DNA of 36,255 bases from Aestuariivita boseongensis (GCF_001262635.1 NZ_JXYH01000040.1:1-36255); one strand, 5' to 3'; shown: positions 8,162 through 17,591, numbered from the stretch's first letter. Notes: generated from the letters alone by a model not told the origin. Translations and numbers: made by a program.

Positions 8162-8927
8162 TCTGACCCTTCTGATCGACGCCGCGCAGGAAGCAGGCCG
8201 GATCGCCAGCCGCTTTACCGGCACGACTGCGCAGCGCTGGGACAAACCGGGCGGCGCAGGCCCGGTGACCGAGGCCGATCTGGCCGTGAACGCCATGCTG
8301 GAGGCCGAGTTGCAGGCCGCCCGCCCCGATTACGGTTGGCTGTCCGAGGAGACCGAGGATTCGCAGGACCGGCTTGAGCGTGACAGGGTCTTCATCATCG
8401 ACCCGATCGACGGCACGCGCAGTTTCACCGAAGGGTCACGCACCTGGGCGCATTCGCTGGCGATCGCCGAAAAAGGCATCGTGACAGCTGCGGTGATTTT
8501 CCTGCCGCAGCGCGACCTGCTCTATACCGCCGAGGTCGGGAAAGGCGCGCATCTGAATGGCAAACCCCTGACCGCCGCAGATCGTGGACGTTTGCCGGGG
8601 GCCGAGGTGTTGGCCAATCGCGGATCGCTGGACAAACGTTTCTGGCGCGACGGAGCGCCTGAGGTGAACCGCTCGCACCGGCCCTCCCTGGCCTATCGCA
8701 TGGCGCTGGTGGCGCAGGGCCGCTATGACGCGATGCTGACGATGTTCCCGGCCTGGGAATGGGATATCGCCGCGGGCGATCTGATCCTGCGTGAAGCGGG
8801 CGCGACCGTGTCCGACACAGCCGGCCAACCGCTGGTCTTCAACCAGCCCCACCCCCGCGCCAAGGGCGTTGTGGCGGCGGGCAAGTCGGTCCATGTCGCG
8901 ATCATGGATCAGCTTGCCCCTGCTTGA
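8148..8927 (+). CDS. cysQ: Inositol monophosphatase family protein, 3'(2'),5'-bisphosphate nucleotidase (CysQ-like)
   Basis: A 259-residue member of the lithium-sensitive phosphatase superfamily. The metal-binding residues are visible: Glu/Glu/Asp in LSEETED, the DPIDGTRSF signature, and a late Asp in WEWDIAAGDLI. CysQ removes the 3' phosphate of PAP/PAPS left by sulfate activation; inositol monophosphate is an alternative substrate that motifs alone cannot exclude. The start is TTG at 8148, inside the end of pmbA, with GAAGGGA at proper distance. No ATG or GTG in frame lies near enough to include the N-terminal helix. Overlap with pmbA implies coupled translation. Confidence 0.85.
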   Translation: MPAHDLTLLIDAAQEAGRIASRFTGTTAQRWDKPGGAGPVTEADLAVNAMLEAELQAARPDYGWLSEETEDSQDRLERDRVFIIDPIDGTRSFTEGSRTWAHSLAIAEKGIVTAAVIFLPQRDLLYTAEVGKGAHLNGKPLTAADRGRLPGAEVLANRGSLDKRFWRDGAPEVNRSHRPSLAYRMALVAQGRYDAMLTMFPAWEWDIAAGDLILREAGATVSDTAGQPLVFNQPHPRAKGVVAAGKSVHVAIMDQLAPA

Positions 8928-8990
8928 CCCGCAAGGGCATTCGCGTAGGTTGCCCGGCACCCGGACCCATCACCGAAAAGGACGCGCCTT

Positions 8991-9233
8991 ATGGCCCAGC
9001 GGCTTCATCTTGTCTTTGGCGGAGAACTTGTTGACCCGACGAAATCGGCCTTCAAAAATGTCGATGACATCCACATTGTCGGCATGTTCCCCGATTACGC
9101 CAGCGCCTATGACGCCTGGAAAGCCGAGGCACAGCGGACCGTGGACAACGCCCATATGCGATATTTCATTGCTCATATTCACCGGCTAAGGGACGAGGAA
9201 TCCGAAGTCTCTTCGACCGAGGAGCTGGGATAA
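8991..9233 (+). CDS. DUF4170 domain-containing protein
   Basis: An 80-residue protein with HLVFGGELVDPTKSAFK at the start and DIHIVGMFPDYASAYDAWKA in the middle, the hallmark of the small DUF4170 family of alphaproteobacteria. Its length equals that of the family. No function is established. It sits between cysQ and kdtA, 4 bases ahead of kdtA, so a link to lipopolysaccharide assembly is suggested by position only. The ATG is at 8991 with AAAAGGA upstream. Confidence 0.85.
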   Translation: MAQRLHLVFGGELVDPTKSAFKNVDDIHIVGMFPDYASAYDAWKAEAQRTVDNAHMRYFIAHIHRLRDEESEVSSTEELG

Positions 9234-9237
9234 GCCC

Positions 9238-10461
9238 TTGGCCCGGTCGCTGACCCTTGCGGCCTATCGCGCGCTGCAGGCGCGTGGGCGGGAGTCGCGC
9301 CTGACAACGCGGATGCAGCGCCCGGAGGGGGAACTGATCTGGATGCACGCGACCTCGCACGGGCGACTGGCGGCGATGCAGGATGTGGCGCGGCGGCTGA
9401 AGGCCCAGCGCCCCGGCGTATATGCGCTGATCACGATCAGCGAATTCACCCAGACCGAAGCGGAAATGGTCCCGCGCGGGGCCGATTGGGTCTATCCGTT
9501 CGGGCCGGACACACCGGGATACACGGCCGAATTTCTGGATCACTGGCGGCCGGATCTATGCATCTGGACCGGCGGGTACTTCCTGCCCAATGCGCTGATG
9601 TCCGCGCGCGACCGGGGCATGCCAATGATCCTGGTGGATGCCGATGAGAATGGCGTGCGCAGCAGTGCGGGGCGGTGGATCCCCACGCTGGCGGGCAAAA
9701 GCCTGAGCTGTTTCGACCGGATCTTCGCCTCGGGGAACGCGACGGCGGAACGGCTGATCCGCAAGGGCATCCCGATGGAAAAGATCGCGATCACCGCGCC
9801 TCTGCAGATCTCGGCCAACCCGCCATCGGTCAATGAAGACCATGTGGATGAAACGACGCAGATGCTGGCGGGCCGTCTGGTCTGGATGGCTGCGCATGTG
9901 CAAAGCGACGAGGTGGGCATGGTGCTGGACGCCCATGCGACTGCCGCGCGCCTGTCGCACCGTCTGCTGCTGGTTCTGACACCGGGACGGGGCACCACAA
10001 CCGCCCAGCTGCGCGAGGCTGTGGATGCACGCGGGCTGCGCTGCGTCGATTGGGACGAGGGCGAGGAGCCGGATGATTTCTGTCAGGTCATCATCGCCGA
10101 AGGTGGGGCCGAGATCGGGCACTGGTACCGGGTGGCACCGGTTGTCTTTCTAGGCAGTTCCCTGACGCCGGGCCATGGCGGCAGCAACCCGTTCGATGCG
10201 GCGGCATTGGGTTCGGCGGTTCTGTACGGGCCGAATGTGCGCGATCATCTGGCGGTTTACACGCGACTGGCCAGTGCCGGGGCGGCGCGGATCGTGAAGG
10301 ATGCCGAGGGGCTGGCCACGGGGGTGATGCGCCTGATCGCGCCGGATAATGCCGCGTCAATGGCGCTGGCGGCGTGGGAGGTCGTGTCGGAAGGCGCTCA
10401 GATCACCGATCAGCTTCTGGACTTGGTGCAGGACCTTCTGGACCAGAGGGAGGGGGCCTGA
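9238..10461 (+). CDS. kdtA: 3-deoxy-D-manno-octulosonic acid (Kdo) transferase
   Basis: A 407-residue glycosyltransferase (KdtA/WaaA) that adds Kdo from CMP-Kdo to the lipid A precursor at the inner membrane. The N-terminal half shows [14 protein letters not shown], in place of the usual GE-containing GT30 signature, and [12 protein letters not shown]. The C-terminal half has a conserved MAAHVQSDE stretch near residue 220, LTPGR, and the nucleotide-sugar segment [24 protein letters not shown]. It is a little shorter than E. coli WaaA (425) at the N-terminus and has no clear hydrophobic anchor. The start is TTG at 9238 with GAGGAG further upstream. Its stop overlaps the lpxK ATG by one base (TGATG). 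Confidence 0.9.
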   Translation: MARSLTLAAYRALQARGRESRLTTRMQRPEGELIWMHATSHGRLAAMQDVARRLKAQRPGVYALITISEFTQTEAEMVPRGADWVYPFGPDTPGYTAEFLDHWRPDLCIWTGGYFLPNALMSARDRGMPMILVDADENGVRSSAGRWIPTLAGKSLSCFDRIFASGNATAERLIRKGIPMEKIAITAPLQISANPPSVNEDHVDETTQMLAGRLVWMAAHVQSDEVGMVLDAHATAARLSHRLLLVLTPGRGTTTAQLREAVDARGLRCVDWDEGEEPDDFCQVIIAEGGAEIGHWYRVAPVVFLGSSLTPGHGGSNPFDAAALGSAVLYGPNVRDHLAVYTRLASAGAARIVKDAEGLATGVMRLIAPDNAASMALAAWEVVSEGAQITDQLLDLVQDLLDQREGA

Positions 10462-11450
10462 TGCGCGCGCCCGCCTTCTGGGACAATCCCGCCGAGGCCC
10501 CGGGCTGGCAGGCTCGGGTGCTTGCCCCTCTGGGGGCTCTTTATGGTTGGCTGACGGCACGGCGGCTGGCGCGGGGTGCGCCTGCGCGCGAGGGCGTGCC
10601 GGTGATCTGCGTGGGCAATATCAACGTGGGCGGCACTGGCAAGACGCCCACGGTGATCTGGCTTCTGGAGCAATTGGGCCGGATGGGGCACCGGCCGCAT
10701 GTGATCTCGAAAGGCTATGGCGGGACGGTGGAGGGCCCGGTGCGGGTGGACCCCGCGCGCCATTCCGCCACACGGGTGGGCGATGAGCCTTTGCTGATCG
10801 CCGCCTTCGGGGAGGTCTGGGTCGGCAAGGACCGTGTCGCCACCGCACGGGCGGCGGTCGAGGGCGGCGCAAGCGTTCTGATCATGGATGACGGTTTTCA
10901 GGATCCCGCGCTGGCCAAGGATCTGTCCATTGTCGTGGTGGATGCCGCCAAAGGGTTCGGCAATGGCCGCTGCCTGCCTGCGGGGCCGTTACGGGAGCCC
11001 GTGCACGCGGGTCTGCGCCGCGCCGATCTGGTGCTGAGCATCGGTGATGCTGACGCGCAGGCCGCATTCGGCGCCGATCTGGGCGGCGTACCGCGCGCGC
11101 GGGGCGAGATGCAGCCGCTTCAGACCGGCATGGATTGGGCGGGCAGCCGGGTTCTGGCCTTTGCCGGGATCGGCAATCCCGAGAAATTTTTCACCACCCT
11201 GCGCCGCGAGGGCGCGCAAATCGTCCGGGCGGAGGCGCTGGACGATCACCAGAAGTTCGGCCCCGGCATGCTGAACCGGCTGGAGGCGGAGGCCAAGGCG
11301 CTGAACGCGCAGCTGGTGACGACGGAGAAGGACGCGGCGCGTCTGCCTCTGAGCTTCCGCCACAAGGTAATCACCCTGCCTGTGCGGCTGCATGTGGAAG
11401 AGGAGGATCCGGTGCGGGATATTCTGAAGAAAGCCGCGCCGGCGCCCTGA
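10461..11450 (+). CDS. lpxK: Tetraacyldisaccharide 4'-kinase
   Basis: A 329-residue inner-membrane kinase that phosphorylates the 4' position of the lipid A precursor to give lipid IVA, directly before Kdo transfer. The Walker A-like loop [13 protein letters not shown] lies at residues 51-63 and the conserved MDDGFQ follows near 146-151. A segment ending in [11 protein letters not shown] is the usual C-terminal hallmark. The N-terminal 35 residues are a helix that associates with the membrane. The ATG shares one base with the kdtA stop, so the two consecutive lipid A steps are translationally coupled. It is the last gene of the cluster. Confidence 0.94.
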   Translation: MRAPAFWDNPAEAPGWQARVLAPLGALYGWLTARRLARGAPAREGVPVICVGNINVGGTGKTPTVIWLLEQLGRMGHRPHVISKGYGGTVEGPVRVDPARHSATRVGDEPLLIAAFGEVWVGKDRVATARAAVEGGASVLIMDDGFQDPALAKDLSIVVVDAAKGFGNGRCLPAGPLREPVHAGLRRADLVLSIGDADAQAAFGADLGGVPRARGEMQPLQTGMDWAGSRVLAFAGIGNPEKFFTTLRREGAQIVRAEALDDHQKFGPGMLNRLEAEAKALNAQLVTTEKDAARLPLSFRHKVITLPVRLHVEEEDPVRDILKKAAPAP

Positions 11451-11523
11451 GCCAAAATGTTTCGCGCGCGAAACAATTGCTTGGATTTTAACGGTAATCT
11501 TAAGGATTTATTAGGGAGTTGGA

Positions 11524-11541
11524 GCCGGGCTGAAGCCCGGC
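11524..11541. repeat. Perfect GC-rich hairpin between convergent genes
   Basis: GCCGGGCT at 11524-11531 is the exact inverse of AGCCCGGC at 11534-11541 with a two-base loop. It sits immediately before the end of the convergent CoA-transferase gene and 73 bases after lpxK. No T-run follows, so it may act as a transcript-end hairpin or be a dispersed REP-like palindrome. Confidence 0.6.
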
Positions 11542-12657
11542 CTACGTGTTGTCTTCGCCCAGTTTCGGCGCGGGGCGATGCAGCGCCAGGTCGGCATCCG
11601 AGAACCGGAAAGGCGCGCGGATGCCCGGAACGCCATCCAGTTCGATCTGCATGCCGCGCGCGATAACCTGCGGATCGGCCATCACATCATCCAGACGGTT
11701 GATCGGGCCTGCGGGAACACCCTGCCCCTCGCATGCCGCCAGCAGGTCGTCGCGGGTGCGCTGCGATGTGGCGTCATTCAGGCGGCGGATCATCTCGGCC
11801 CGGTTGGCGATGCGGTCGCGGTTGCGGGCATAGGCAGGGTCATCCGCCATGTCATCCAGCCCCAGAATACGGCAGAGCCGCTGGTATTGCGCGTCGTTTC
11901 CGGTGGCGATGATGATATGGCCGTCCGAACAGTCGAACACCTGATAGGGCGTCAGGTTGGGATGGGCGTTGCCCATCCGGCCAGGCGGCGTGCCGGTGGT
12001 CAGATAATTCATCGCCTGATTGGCAGTCACGGACACGGCGACGTCTAGCAGGGACATGTCGATATGCTGGCCCTTGCCGGTCTGGCCGCGCTGGTGCAGG
12101 GCCGCCAGGATCGCGGTGACGGAATAGATGCCGGTGAAGATATCGGTGATCGCCACGCCGGATTTCTGCGGCTGGCCGTCGGCCTCGCCCGTGATGGACA
12201 TAAGCCCCGACATGCCCTGAATGATGAAATCATATCCAGCGCGGTGGGCATAAGGCCCGGTCTGGCCGAAGCCGGTGATGGAGCAATAGATCAGGCGCGG
12301 GTTGACCTTCGACAGGCTGTCGTAATCCAGCCCGTATTTCGCAAGGCCGCCCAGCTTGAAATTCTCGATCAGGATATCGGCATCGCGGACCAGCTCGCGG
12401 ACCTTTTCCTGGCCCTCTTCAGTGCGGAAATCCACGGTGACAGAGGCTTTGCCCCGGTTCGTGGAATGGAAATAGGAGGCCGACACATCGTCGTCCCGCG
12501 TCACGAAGGGCGGGCCCCAGGCGCGGGTGTCGTCCCCGTTCGGGCTTTCGACCTTGATAACCTCGGCACCCAGATCAGACAGGGTTTGACCGGCCCAGGG
12601 GCCGGCCAGGATGCGCGCCAGTTCGACGACTTTCAGACCCGCGAGCGGTGCTGACAT
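11542..12657 (-). CDS. CaiB/BaiF (class III) CoA-transferase family protein
   Basis: A 371-residue class III CoA-transferase. It begins with LAGLKVVELARILAGPW, then LSDLGAEVIKVESP, both typical of the family, followed by FHSTNRGK. The catalytic Asp is in TDIFTG near residue 170, where formyl-CoA transferase has its nucleophile. These enzymes move CoA between carboxylic acids as interlocked dimers. The acids used here cannot be deduced. The ATG overlaps the stop of the upstream DsbA-like gene by one base (TGATG-type junction at 12657), so they may be co-transcribed although the functions look unrelated. Confidence 0.92.
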   Translation of the reverse strand: MSAPLAGLKVVELARILAGPWAGQTLSDLGAEVIKVESPNGDDTRAWGPPFVTRDDDVSASYFHSTNRGKASVTVDFRTEEGQEKVRELVRDADILIENFKLGGLAKYGLDYDSLSKVNPRLIYCSITGFGQTGPYAHRAGYDFIIQGMSGLMSITGEADGQPQKSGVAITDIFTGIYSVTAILAALHQRGQTGKGQHIDMSLLDVAVSVTANQAMNYLTTGTPPGRMGNAHPNLTPYQVFDCSDGHIIIATGNDAQYQRLCRILGLDDMADDPAYARNRDRIANRAEMIRRLNDATSQRTRDDLLAACEGQGVPAGPINRLDDVMADPQVIARGMQIELDGVPGIRAPFRFSDADLALHRPAPKLGEDNT

Positions 12658-13322
12658 CAGCTTCCCATTGCCTCGTCAATCAGGGACGAGAATTCATCAT
12701 AGGCCATGTTGGTATAGGTGCGGCCGTTGATCACGAAGCTGGGCGTTGACTGGATGCCATGTTCGATCGAGTTCTGCTGGTACCAGGCCACCAGGGTCTG
12801 GGCCATCTCCTGGTCCTGCAGGCAGGCTTCGAGTGCATCGTTTTCGATACCGGCCAGGCGGCCGATCTTGCGCAGCTCATCCGCGATCTGCGGGGGCGAG
12901 CCGGCACGGCTCCATTCCGATTGCAGTTCATAGATGATTTCGGTGATGCCGAAGAAGCGCTGCTGGTTTTCGCCGCAACGCGCGATCATCGAGGCCCAGA
13001 GGCCGAAGCGGTCGAAATAGACCTCGCGGTAGATGAAGTTGATCTTGCCAGTGTCGATGTAATCGGCCTTGAGCTGCTTGAACGCCCCTTCATGAAAGCG
13101 CGCGCAATGCGGGCAGGTGTAGGACGCGTATTCGATCACGGTGACCGGCGCATCGGGATTGCCAAGTTGCATCTCCATGATGCCGGAGGTGTCGATATCC
13201 AGGTCCTGAGCATGGGCCGCGCCGGGCAGATCCACGGCATTGGTCCCGCTGGGACGAGTGAGGACATAGCCGCCGGCGGCAATCAGCGCGGCAGAGGATA
13301 GAAGGACATGACGACGGTTCAT
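12657..13322 (-). CDS. DsbA family periplasmic thiol:disulfide oxidoreductase
   Basis: A 221-residue exported protein. The N-terminus MNRRHVLLSSAALIAAGGYVL is a signal or uncleaved anchor. After a linker comes a thioredoxin-fold domain: VTVIEYASYTCPHC holds the CPHC active site, and TPSFVING holds the cis-Pro loop. Such proteins oxidise Cys pairs of exported proteins. The start chosen is ATG at 13322 with AAAGGG six bases upstream. An in-frame ATG at 13337 overlaps the stop of DUF721 by 4 bases and is the alternative, adding five residues. The gene follows DUF721 on the same strand. Confidence 0.88.
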   Translation of the reverse strand: MNRRHVLLSSAALIAAGGYVLTRPSGTNAVDLPGAAHAQDLDIDTSGIMEMQLGNPDAPVTVIEYASYTCPHCARFHEGAFKQLKADYIDTGKINFIYREVYFDRFGLWASMIARCGENQQRFFGITEIIYELQSEWSRAGSPPQIADELRKIGRLAGIENDALEACLQDQEMAQTLVAWYQQNSIEHGIQSTPSFVINGRTYTNMAYDEFSSLIDEAMGS

Positions 13323-13333
13323 TCGAAACCCTT

Positions 13334-13843
13334 TCATTCTTTGGCGTTCGTTAGAACGTTCTGCCCCAGACGTTCAAGGGCCTGTCGCAGATCGTTATTG
13401 GATATCTCGGTCGTGGCGTCCCGTGCGCGGGCCTGAAGCGCCGGGTCGGGTTTTCGTTTATCGGTGGCGTCGGGGGCATGCAGGAAGGTGGCCTGTCCTT
13501 CGGCAAAGCCGGTTTTGGCGGTTTGCGTGATGCGCACCCGCGCGATGGCGTTGTAGCCATAGACGGCATTCACCCGCGCGCGGATCTGTTCCTTTTGCAT
13601 CTCAAGCATGGGGGCCTGTGCGCCGGTGGTCAGGATGCTGAGCGTCGCGCCGAACCCGCCCCGGCCATAGGACACCTCGACCGGGCGGCAGATGGCGGCG
13701 GTCTCGTAGCCCACGATCTCGGCCCAGTGGGTCAGCACGCGTGAGACCGCAAAGCCCCGGCTTTCGCCCACCTTGCGGATGCGGTCACCCAGAAGGGTGG
13801 CCGTGCGCTTGAAGCCTTTGGTTGTGGACGGGCGTTGCGCCAT
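13334..13843 (-). CDS. DUF721 domain-containing protein
   Basis: A 169-residue protein. The middle section RVLTHWAEIVGYETAAICRPVEVSYGR followed by a short beta-rich domain with LEMQKEQIRARVNAVYGYNAIARVRI is the DUF721 signature, the domain related to the DciA helicase-loading factor. The C-terminal 50 residues look disordered. A nucleic-acid or helicase-associated role is inferred from DciA relatives; nothing in the sequence proves it. It is divergent from mutY across an 82-base gap, and its end abuts the DsbA-like gene. Confidence 0.8.
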   Translation of the reverse strand: MAQRPSTTKGFKRTATLLGDRIRKVGESRGFAVSRVLTHWAEIVGYETAAICRPVEVSYGRGGFGATLSILTTGAQAPMLEMQKEQIRARVNAVYGYNAIARVRITQTAKTGFAEGQATFLHAPDATDKRKPDPALQARARDATTEISNNDLRQALERLGQNVLTNAKE

Positions 13844-13925
13844 CGGGTTGGTTTCCTTTGTCTGCCCTCTAATTTAGGGAACGTGGCGGGCGGTGCCAGC
13901 GAAACCGGTGAAGGGGGAATAAAAC

Positions 13926-14987
13926 TTGCGTGACGATCCGGTAACAACCGATCTGCCCGGTATCCTGCTGGAGTGGTATGACATGCATGCCCGTGTGATG
14001 CCCTGGCGCGTGCCGCCAGATGCACGCAAGGAAGGCGTACGGCCAGACCCCTATGCCGTCTGGATGTCCGAGATCATGCTGCAGCAGACCACCGTCGCGG
14101 CGGTGAAGGATTACTTTGAACGTTTTACACGGCGCTGGCCGACCGTGCAGGATCTGGCCGCTGCCGAAGATGCCGCCGTGATGGGGGAATGGGCAGGTCT
14201 TGGATACTACGCGCGGGCGCGCAACCTGCTGAAATGCGCGCGGGCGGTGGTGGCCGATCATGGCGGGGTCTTTCCCGATACCTATGACGGGTTGCTGAGC
14301 CTGCCGGGCGTGGGGCCTTACACCGCGGCGGCGGTGTCGGCCATTGCTTTCGACCGGGCCGAGACGGTGCTGGATGGCAATGTCGAACGGGTCATGGCGC
14401 GGATGTATGACATTCATGACCCGCTGCCGGGATCGAAACCGAAGCTGAAGACGCGGGCCGAGGCGCTGACGCCGGAGAAGCGGCCCGGCGATTATGCGCA
14501 GGCGGTGATGGATCTGGGGGCCACGATCTGCACGCCGCGCGGGCCCGCCTGCGGAATCTGCCCCTGGCGTGGGCCCTGTGCCGCGCGGGTCGCGGGTACG
14601 GCGCCGGACCTGCCGAAGAAAACGCCAAAAAAGGCCAAACCCACACGATATGGCATCGTCTATCTGGGTCAGCGCGAGGATGGCGCCTGGCTGGTGGAGA
14701 CTCGGCCCGAAAAGGGCCTTCTGGGCGGCATGATGGGCTGGCCTGGATCGGACTGGACGGACACTGCACCCGACCCCGCCTCGCCCTGCCCCGCCGACTG
14801 GCAGGATCTGGGAGCAGAGGTGCGCCATACCTTCACCCATTTCCACCTGATCCTGCGGGTGATGACCGCCCACCTGCCCGGTGACACCGTGCCCGAGCGC
14901 GGCTTTTTCCTGGACAAGCATGCCTTCCGCCCATCCGACCTGCCCACGGTGATGCGCAAAGCCTTCGATTTGACGCGAAAGGAGTAA
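13926..14987 (+). CDS. mutY: A/G-specific adenine glycosylase
   Basis: A 353-residue DNA repair enzyme that removes adenine mispaired with 8-oxoguanine or G. The helix-hairpin-helix LPGVGPYTAAAV is followed by the catalytic Asp region VLDGNVERVMAR; the second catalytic acid is in SEIMLQQTTV. A four-Cys iron-sulfur loop with spacing C-x6-C-x2-C-x5-C follows the catalytic domain, as in true MutY. The last 120 residues form the Nudix-like domain that recognises 8-oxoG. The start is TTG at 13926 with a strong AAGGGGGA upstream; no in-frame ATG lies before the conserved LLEWYD helix. Confidence 0.95.
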   Translation: MRDDPVTTDLPGILLEWYDMHARVMPWRVPPDARKEGVRPDPYAVWMSEIMLQQTTVAAVKDYFERFTRRWPTVQDLAAAEDAAVMGEWAGLGYYARARNLLKCARAVVADHGGVFPDTYDGLLSLPGVGPYTAAAVSAIAFDRAETVLDGNVERVMARMYDIHDPLPGSKPKLKTRAEALTPEKRPGDYAQAVMDLGATICTPRGPACGICPWRGPCAARVAGTAPDLPKKTPKKAKPTRYGIVYLGQREDGAWLVETRPEKGLLGGMMGWPGSDWTDTAPDPASPCPADWQDLGAEVRHTFTHFHLILRVMTAHLPGDTVPERGFFLDKHAFRPSDLPTVMRKAFDLTRKE

Positions 14988-15017
14988 GGTCGCACTTGGG
15001 CAAGGGGCGCGGACTGC

Positions 15018-15034
15018 GCTAAGCTTGGCTTAGC
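15018..15034. promoter_or_regulatory. Inverted repeat upstream of alkB, possible operator
   Basis: GCTAAGC at 15018-15024 is the exact inverse of GCTTAGC at 15028-15034 around a 3-base centre. The neighbouring TTGGC/GCCAA arms form a second, overlapping palindrome. It lies 29 bases before the alkB start codon. It might be an operator or a transcript hairpin; no regulator gene is adjacent. Confidence 0.3.
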
Positions 15035-15062
15035 CAATGAGATCGCAGCCGGAGCCACCCCG

Positions 15063-16196
15063 ATGATCGCCCCAGACCAACTTGCCCGATGGCAGCGCGC
15101 CGCGCCGTTCTGGATTTCGCTGGGATTGTTGCCACTGGCCTGGATCGGCGCGGTGAATGGCGGCTGGACGCTGGCGTTGCTGCCGCTGGTCACCTGGTAT
15201 TTCTTCGCCGCGCTGGACGGATTCGTCGGGCTGGAGCTGGAAAACGCCGATCTGTCCGCCACTGAGGAGGATCTGTACTGGTACAAGCTGGTCACGCTGA
15301 TCTGGGCGCCGCTGCAATTCGTGACCCTGTTCGGCCTGATCTGGTACGCGATCCATACCGACCATTTGTCAGGCTTTGGCAAGGTGGTACTGTTTTTCGG
15401 CATGGGGGTGATTTCCGGCACCATCGGGATCAATTACAGCCATGAGCTGATGCATCAGAAAGACAAGCTGGAGCGGTGGCTGGCCGATTTCCTTCTGGCG
15501 ATGGTGATGTATTCGCATTTCAGGTCAGAACATTTGCTGGTGCATCACCGCTATGTCGGGACGCCGCGCGATCCTGTGACGGCGCGCTATAACGAAGGGT
15601 TCCACCGGTTTTATCCACGCGTTCTGAAGGAAAGCCTGGTGTCGGCCTTCAAGGCGGAAAAGGCGATGCTGGCGCGCAAGGATCTGCCCTGGCATGACGC
15701 GTCGAACCCGTTCTGGAAATACTGGACCTTGCAGGGGATCATGCTTTTGCTGGCTTTTGCCATCGGCGGCTGGGCTGGGGTGCTGTTTTTCCTGATCCAG
15801 GCCGGCACGGCGATCTGGCAGCTGGAACTGGTCAACTATGTGGAACATTACGGGCTGACGCGGAAACATCTGGGCGATGGGAAATACGAACATGTGCTGC
15901 CGCAGCATTCGTGGAACGCCGCGCAGAAGGCATCGAACTGGCTTCTGATCAACCTGCAGCGTCATTCGGATCACCATTACAAGCCCGACCGGCGCTTTCC
16001 GCTGTTGCAGAACTATACCGAAGCGGACGCGCCCCAGTTGCCTTACGGATATCCGGTGATGACGGTTGCGGCGATGATCCCGCCCCTGTGGAAGCGCATC
16101 ATGAACCCGCGTGTGAAAGCGTGGCGGACGCGCTATTACCCCGAGATCACCGATTGGCGGCCCTATAACAAACACGCCACGCCGCTGCCGCGATAA
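15063..16196 (+). CDS. alkB: Alkane 1-monooxygenase (membrane di-iron hydroxylase)
   Basis: A 377-residue integral membrane protein with about six hydrophobic helices. The histidine boxes that hold the two irons are all present: SHELMH near residue 128, EHLLVHHR near 160 and LQRHSDHH near 300. The AlkB-specific fourth motif NYVEHYGL lies near 260. The enzyme hydroxylates the terminal carbon of medium-chain alkanes, or related chains, using electrons from rubredoxin. No rubredoxin, rubredoxin reductase or alcohol dehydrogenase gene is next to it, so its redox partner must be encoded elsewhere. The ATG at 15063 follows CCGGAG. It converges on the cyclase gene with 3 bases between. Confidence 0.93.
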   Translation: MIAPDQLARWQRAAPFWISLGLLPLAWIGAVNGGWTLALLPLVTWYFFAALDGFVGLELENADLSATEEDLYWYKLVTLIWAPLQFVTLFGLIWYAIHTDHLSGFGKVVLFFGMGVISGTIGINYSHELMHQKDKLERWLADFLLAMVMYSHFRSEHLLVHHRYVGTPRDPVTARYNEGFHRFYPRVLKESLVSAFKAEKAMLARKDLPWHDASNPFWKYWTLQGIMLLLAFAIGGWAGVLFFLIQAGTAIWQLELVNYVEHYGLTRKHLGDGKYEHVLPQHSWNAAQKASNWLLINLQRHSDHHYKPDRRFPLLQNYTEADAPQLPYGYPVMTVAAMIPPLWKRIMNPRVKAWRTRYYPEITDWRPYNKHATPLPR

Positions 16197-16199
16197 GCG

Positions 16200-17591
16200 T
16201 CAGATCGTCCAGACGTCGATGGGGCGGTCGAGGCCCCGGATCGCACGTGGCCCGCGATTGGCGAACCCCGCCAGCGTCGGATCGGTGTCCGAGCTTTCGC
16301 GGATCGCCTGCACGCGAGTGTGATCGCTGATGGCGATGTCGGCCTCAAGCTCTCGGGTCAGTTTTTCCAGGCGGGCGGCGACGTTTACGGTGTTGCCGAC
16401 CACGGCGAATTCCAGCCGGTTCACACCGATATCGCCCAGAACGACTGGGCCGTAATGCACGCCGAAATGGGCGGTGATTTCCGGCTCTCCTATTGCGCGG
16501 CGTTCGGCGTTCCATTGCTCCATCGCCTGGACCATGGCCTTGGCACAGCAGAGCGCGTTCAGCGCATCGCGTTCGCCCGCAACGGGCGTGCCGAAGGTCG
16601 CCATCAGACCGTCGCCGAGATATTTGTCGAGCGTGCCGTCAAAGCGAAACACCTCGGTCTCCATCCGCTGGTGGAAGCCGCGCAGCATGCCGATGACGTT
16701 TTCGGGATGTTCATCGGCGGCCAGGTTCGTAAAGCCCACGATATCGACGAAGAGCACCGCGACGTTATGGGTGCGTATCTGTTTCAGGGGGTCGTCGTTG
16801 TTCGACAGCTCTTCCACCACATTAGGGGAGAAGTAGCGCGAGAGGTTCGCACGTTCGCGTTCAAGTGCGGCGTTGTTTAACAGCAGCAGGTTAAAGCGAC
16901 GGACTGTCAGGGCGAGAGTGTAGGCCACCAGGACAAAGACGACGACCTCCTGAAACCGGATGTCGAAATCAATGTTGTTGGGATCAAAGAGTTGAAGGAG
17001 TGCGGGGTCATTCCCGAACGCTTGCGTCGCAGCATCAGTCATTTCGGGATAGGTCGTTCCGAAAAACCAGACCAGCACCGCTCCACCGATCCACAAAGCG
17101 GCTGTCCAATGGCCGATGGCGATGATCGTGCGCCAGGAATATGCCAGCGTACCGCCTGCGAGAATGATGAAGAAATAGACGAAATTCCCGAACTCATAAG
17201 CCATCGCGGTGGGCCAGTCGCTGTCACCGAAGGGGTTCGGCAGGGTCAGTGCGATGGTCAGGACCAACAGGTCGATAAAGAGAACGAGCAGCTCGAGCCG
17301 GGAGACGCCCACGCGCCCCACACGGCTGGCCACCCAACCGTTCAACGCCATAATGGCCAGCAGTGCGTGGTAATACAGAACCTCCCACTGCGGATTAAGA
17401 ATTGGCAGCATGATCGCCACGACCGCCAGCGCGATCCAGCGGGCTTTGACGGCCAGGTTCAGCCCGTCGCGCTTGTGCATTTCCAGCGCTTGTTCGGTGT
17501 AGCGGTTCTGCTGGTTGTCTGACAGTTCAGCCCGGGTCACGATCAATGACATCGGAAATCTTCGGCGGGGTGGCGCGGCGGTGTCGACCAT
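16200..17591 (-). CDS. Membrane-bound class III adenylate cyclase
   Basis: A 463-residue protein. Residues 45-240 hold about six transmembrane helices, and residues 275-463 hold a class III cyclase domain. The catalytic set looks complete: metal-binding Asp in FVDIVGFT and in YLGDGLMA, the adenine-selecting Lys just before YLGD, and the transition-state Asn/Arg in GNTVNVAARLE. It should make cyclic AMP in the cytoplasm, with the membrane part as a sensor or anchor. The ATG at 17591 has AAAGGA seven bases upstream. Its nearest upstream gene is ccrM, separated by a terminator, so it is probably transcribed on its own. Confidence 0.9.
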   Translation of the reverse strand: MVDTAAPPRRRFPMSLIVTRAELSDNQQNRYTEQALEMHKRDGLNLAVKARWIALAVVAIMLPILNPQWEVLYYHALLAIMALNGWVASRVGRVGVSRLELLVLFIDLLVLTIALTLPNPFGDSDWPTAMAYEFGNFVYFFIILAGGTLAYSWRTIIAIGHWTAALWIGGAVLVWFFGTTYPEMTDAATQAFGNDPALLQLFDPNNIDFDIRFQEVVVFVLVAYTLALTVRRFNLLLLNNAALERERANLSRYFSPNVVEELSNNDDPLKQIRTHNVAVLFVDIVGFTNLAADEHPENVIGMLRGFHQRMETEVFRFDGTLDKYLGDGLMATFGTPVAGERDALNALCCAKAMVQAMEQWNAERRAIGEPEITAHFGVHYGPVVLGDIGVNRLEFAVVGNTVNVAARLEKLTRELEADIAISDHTRVQAIRESSDTDPTLAGFANRGPRAIRGLDRPIDVWTI

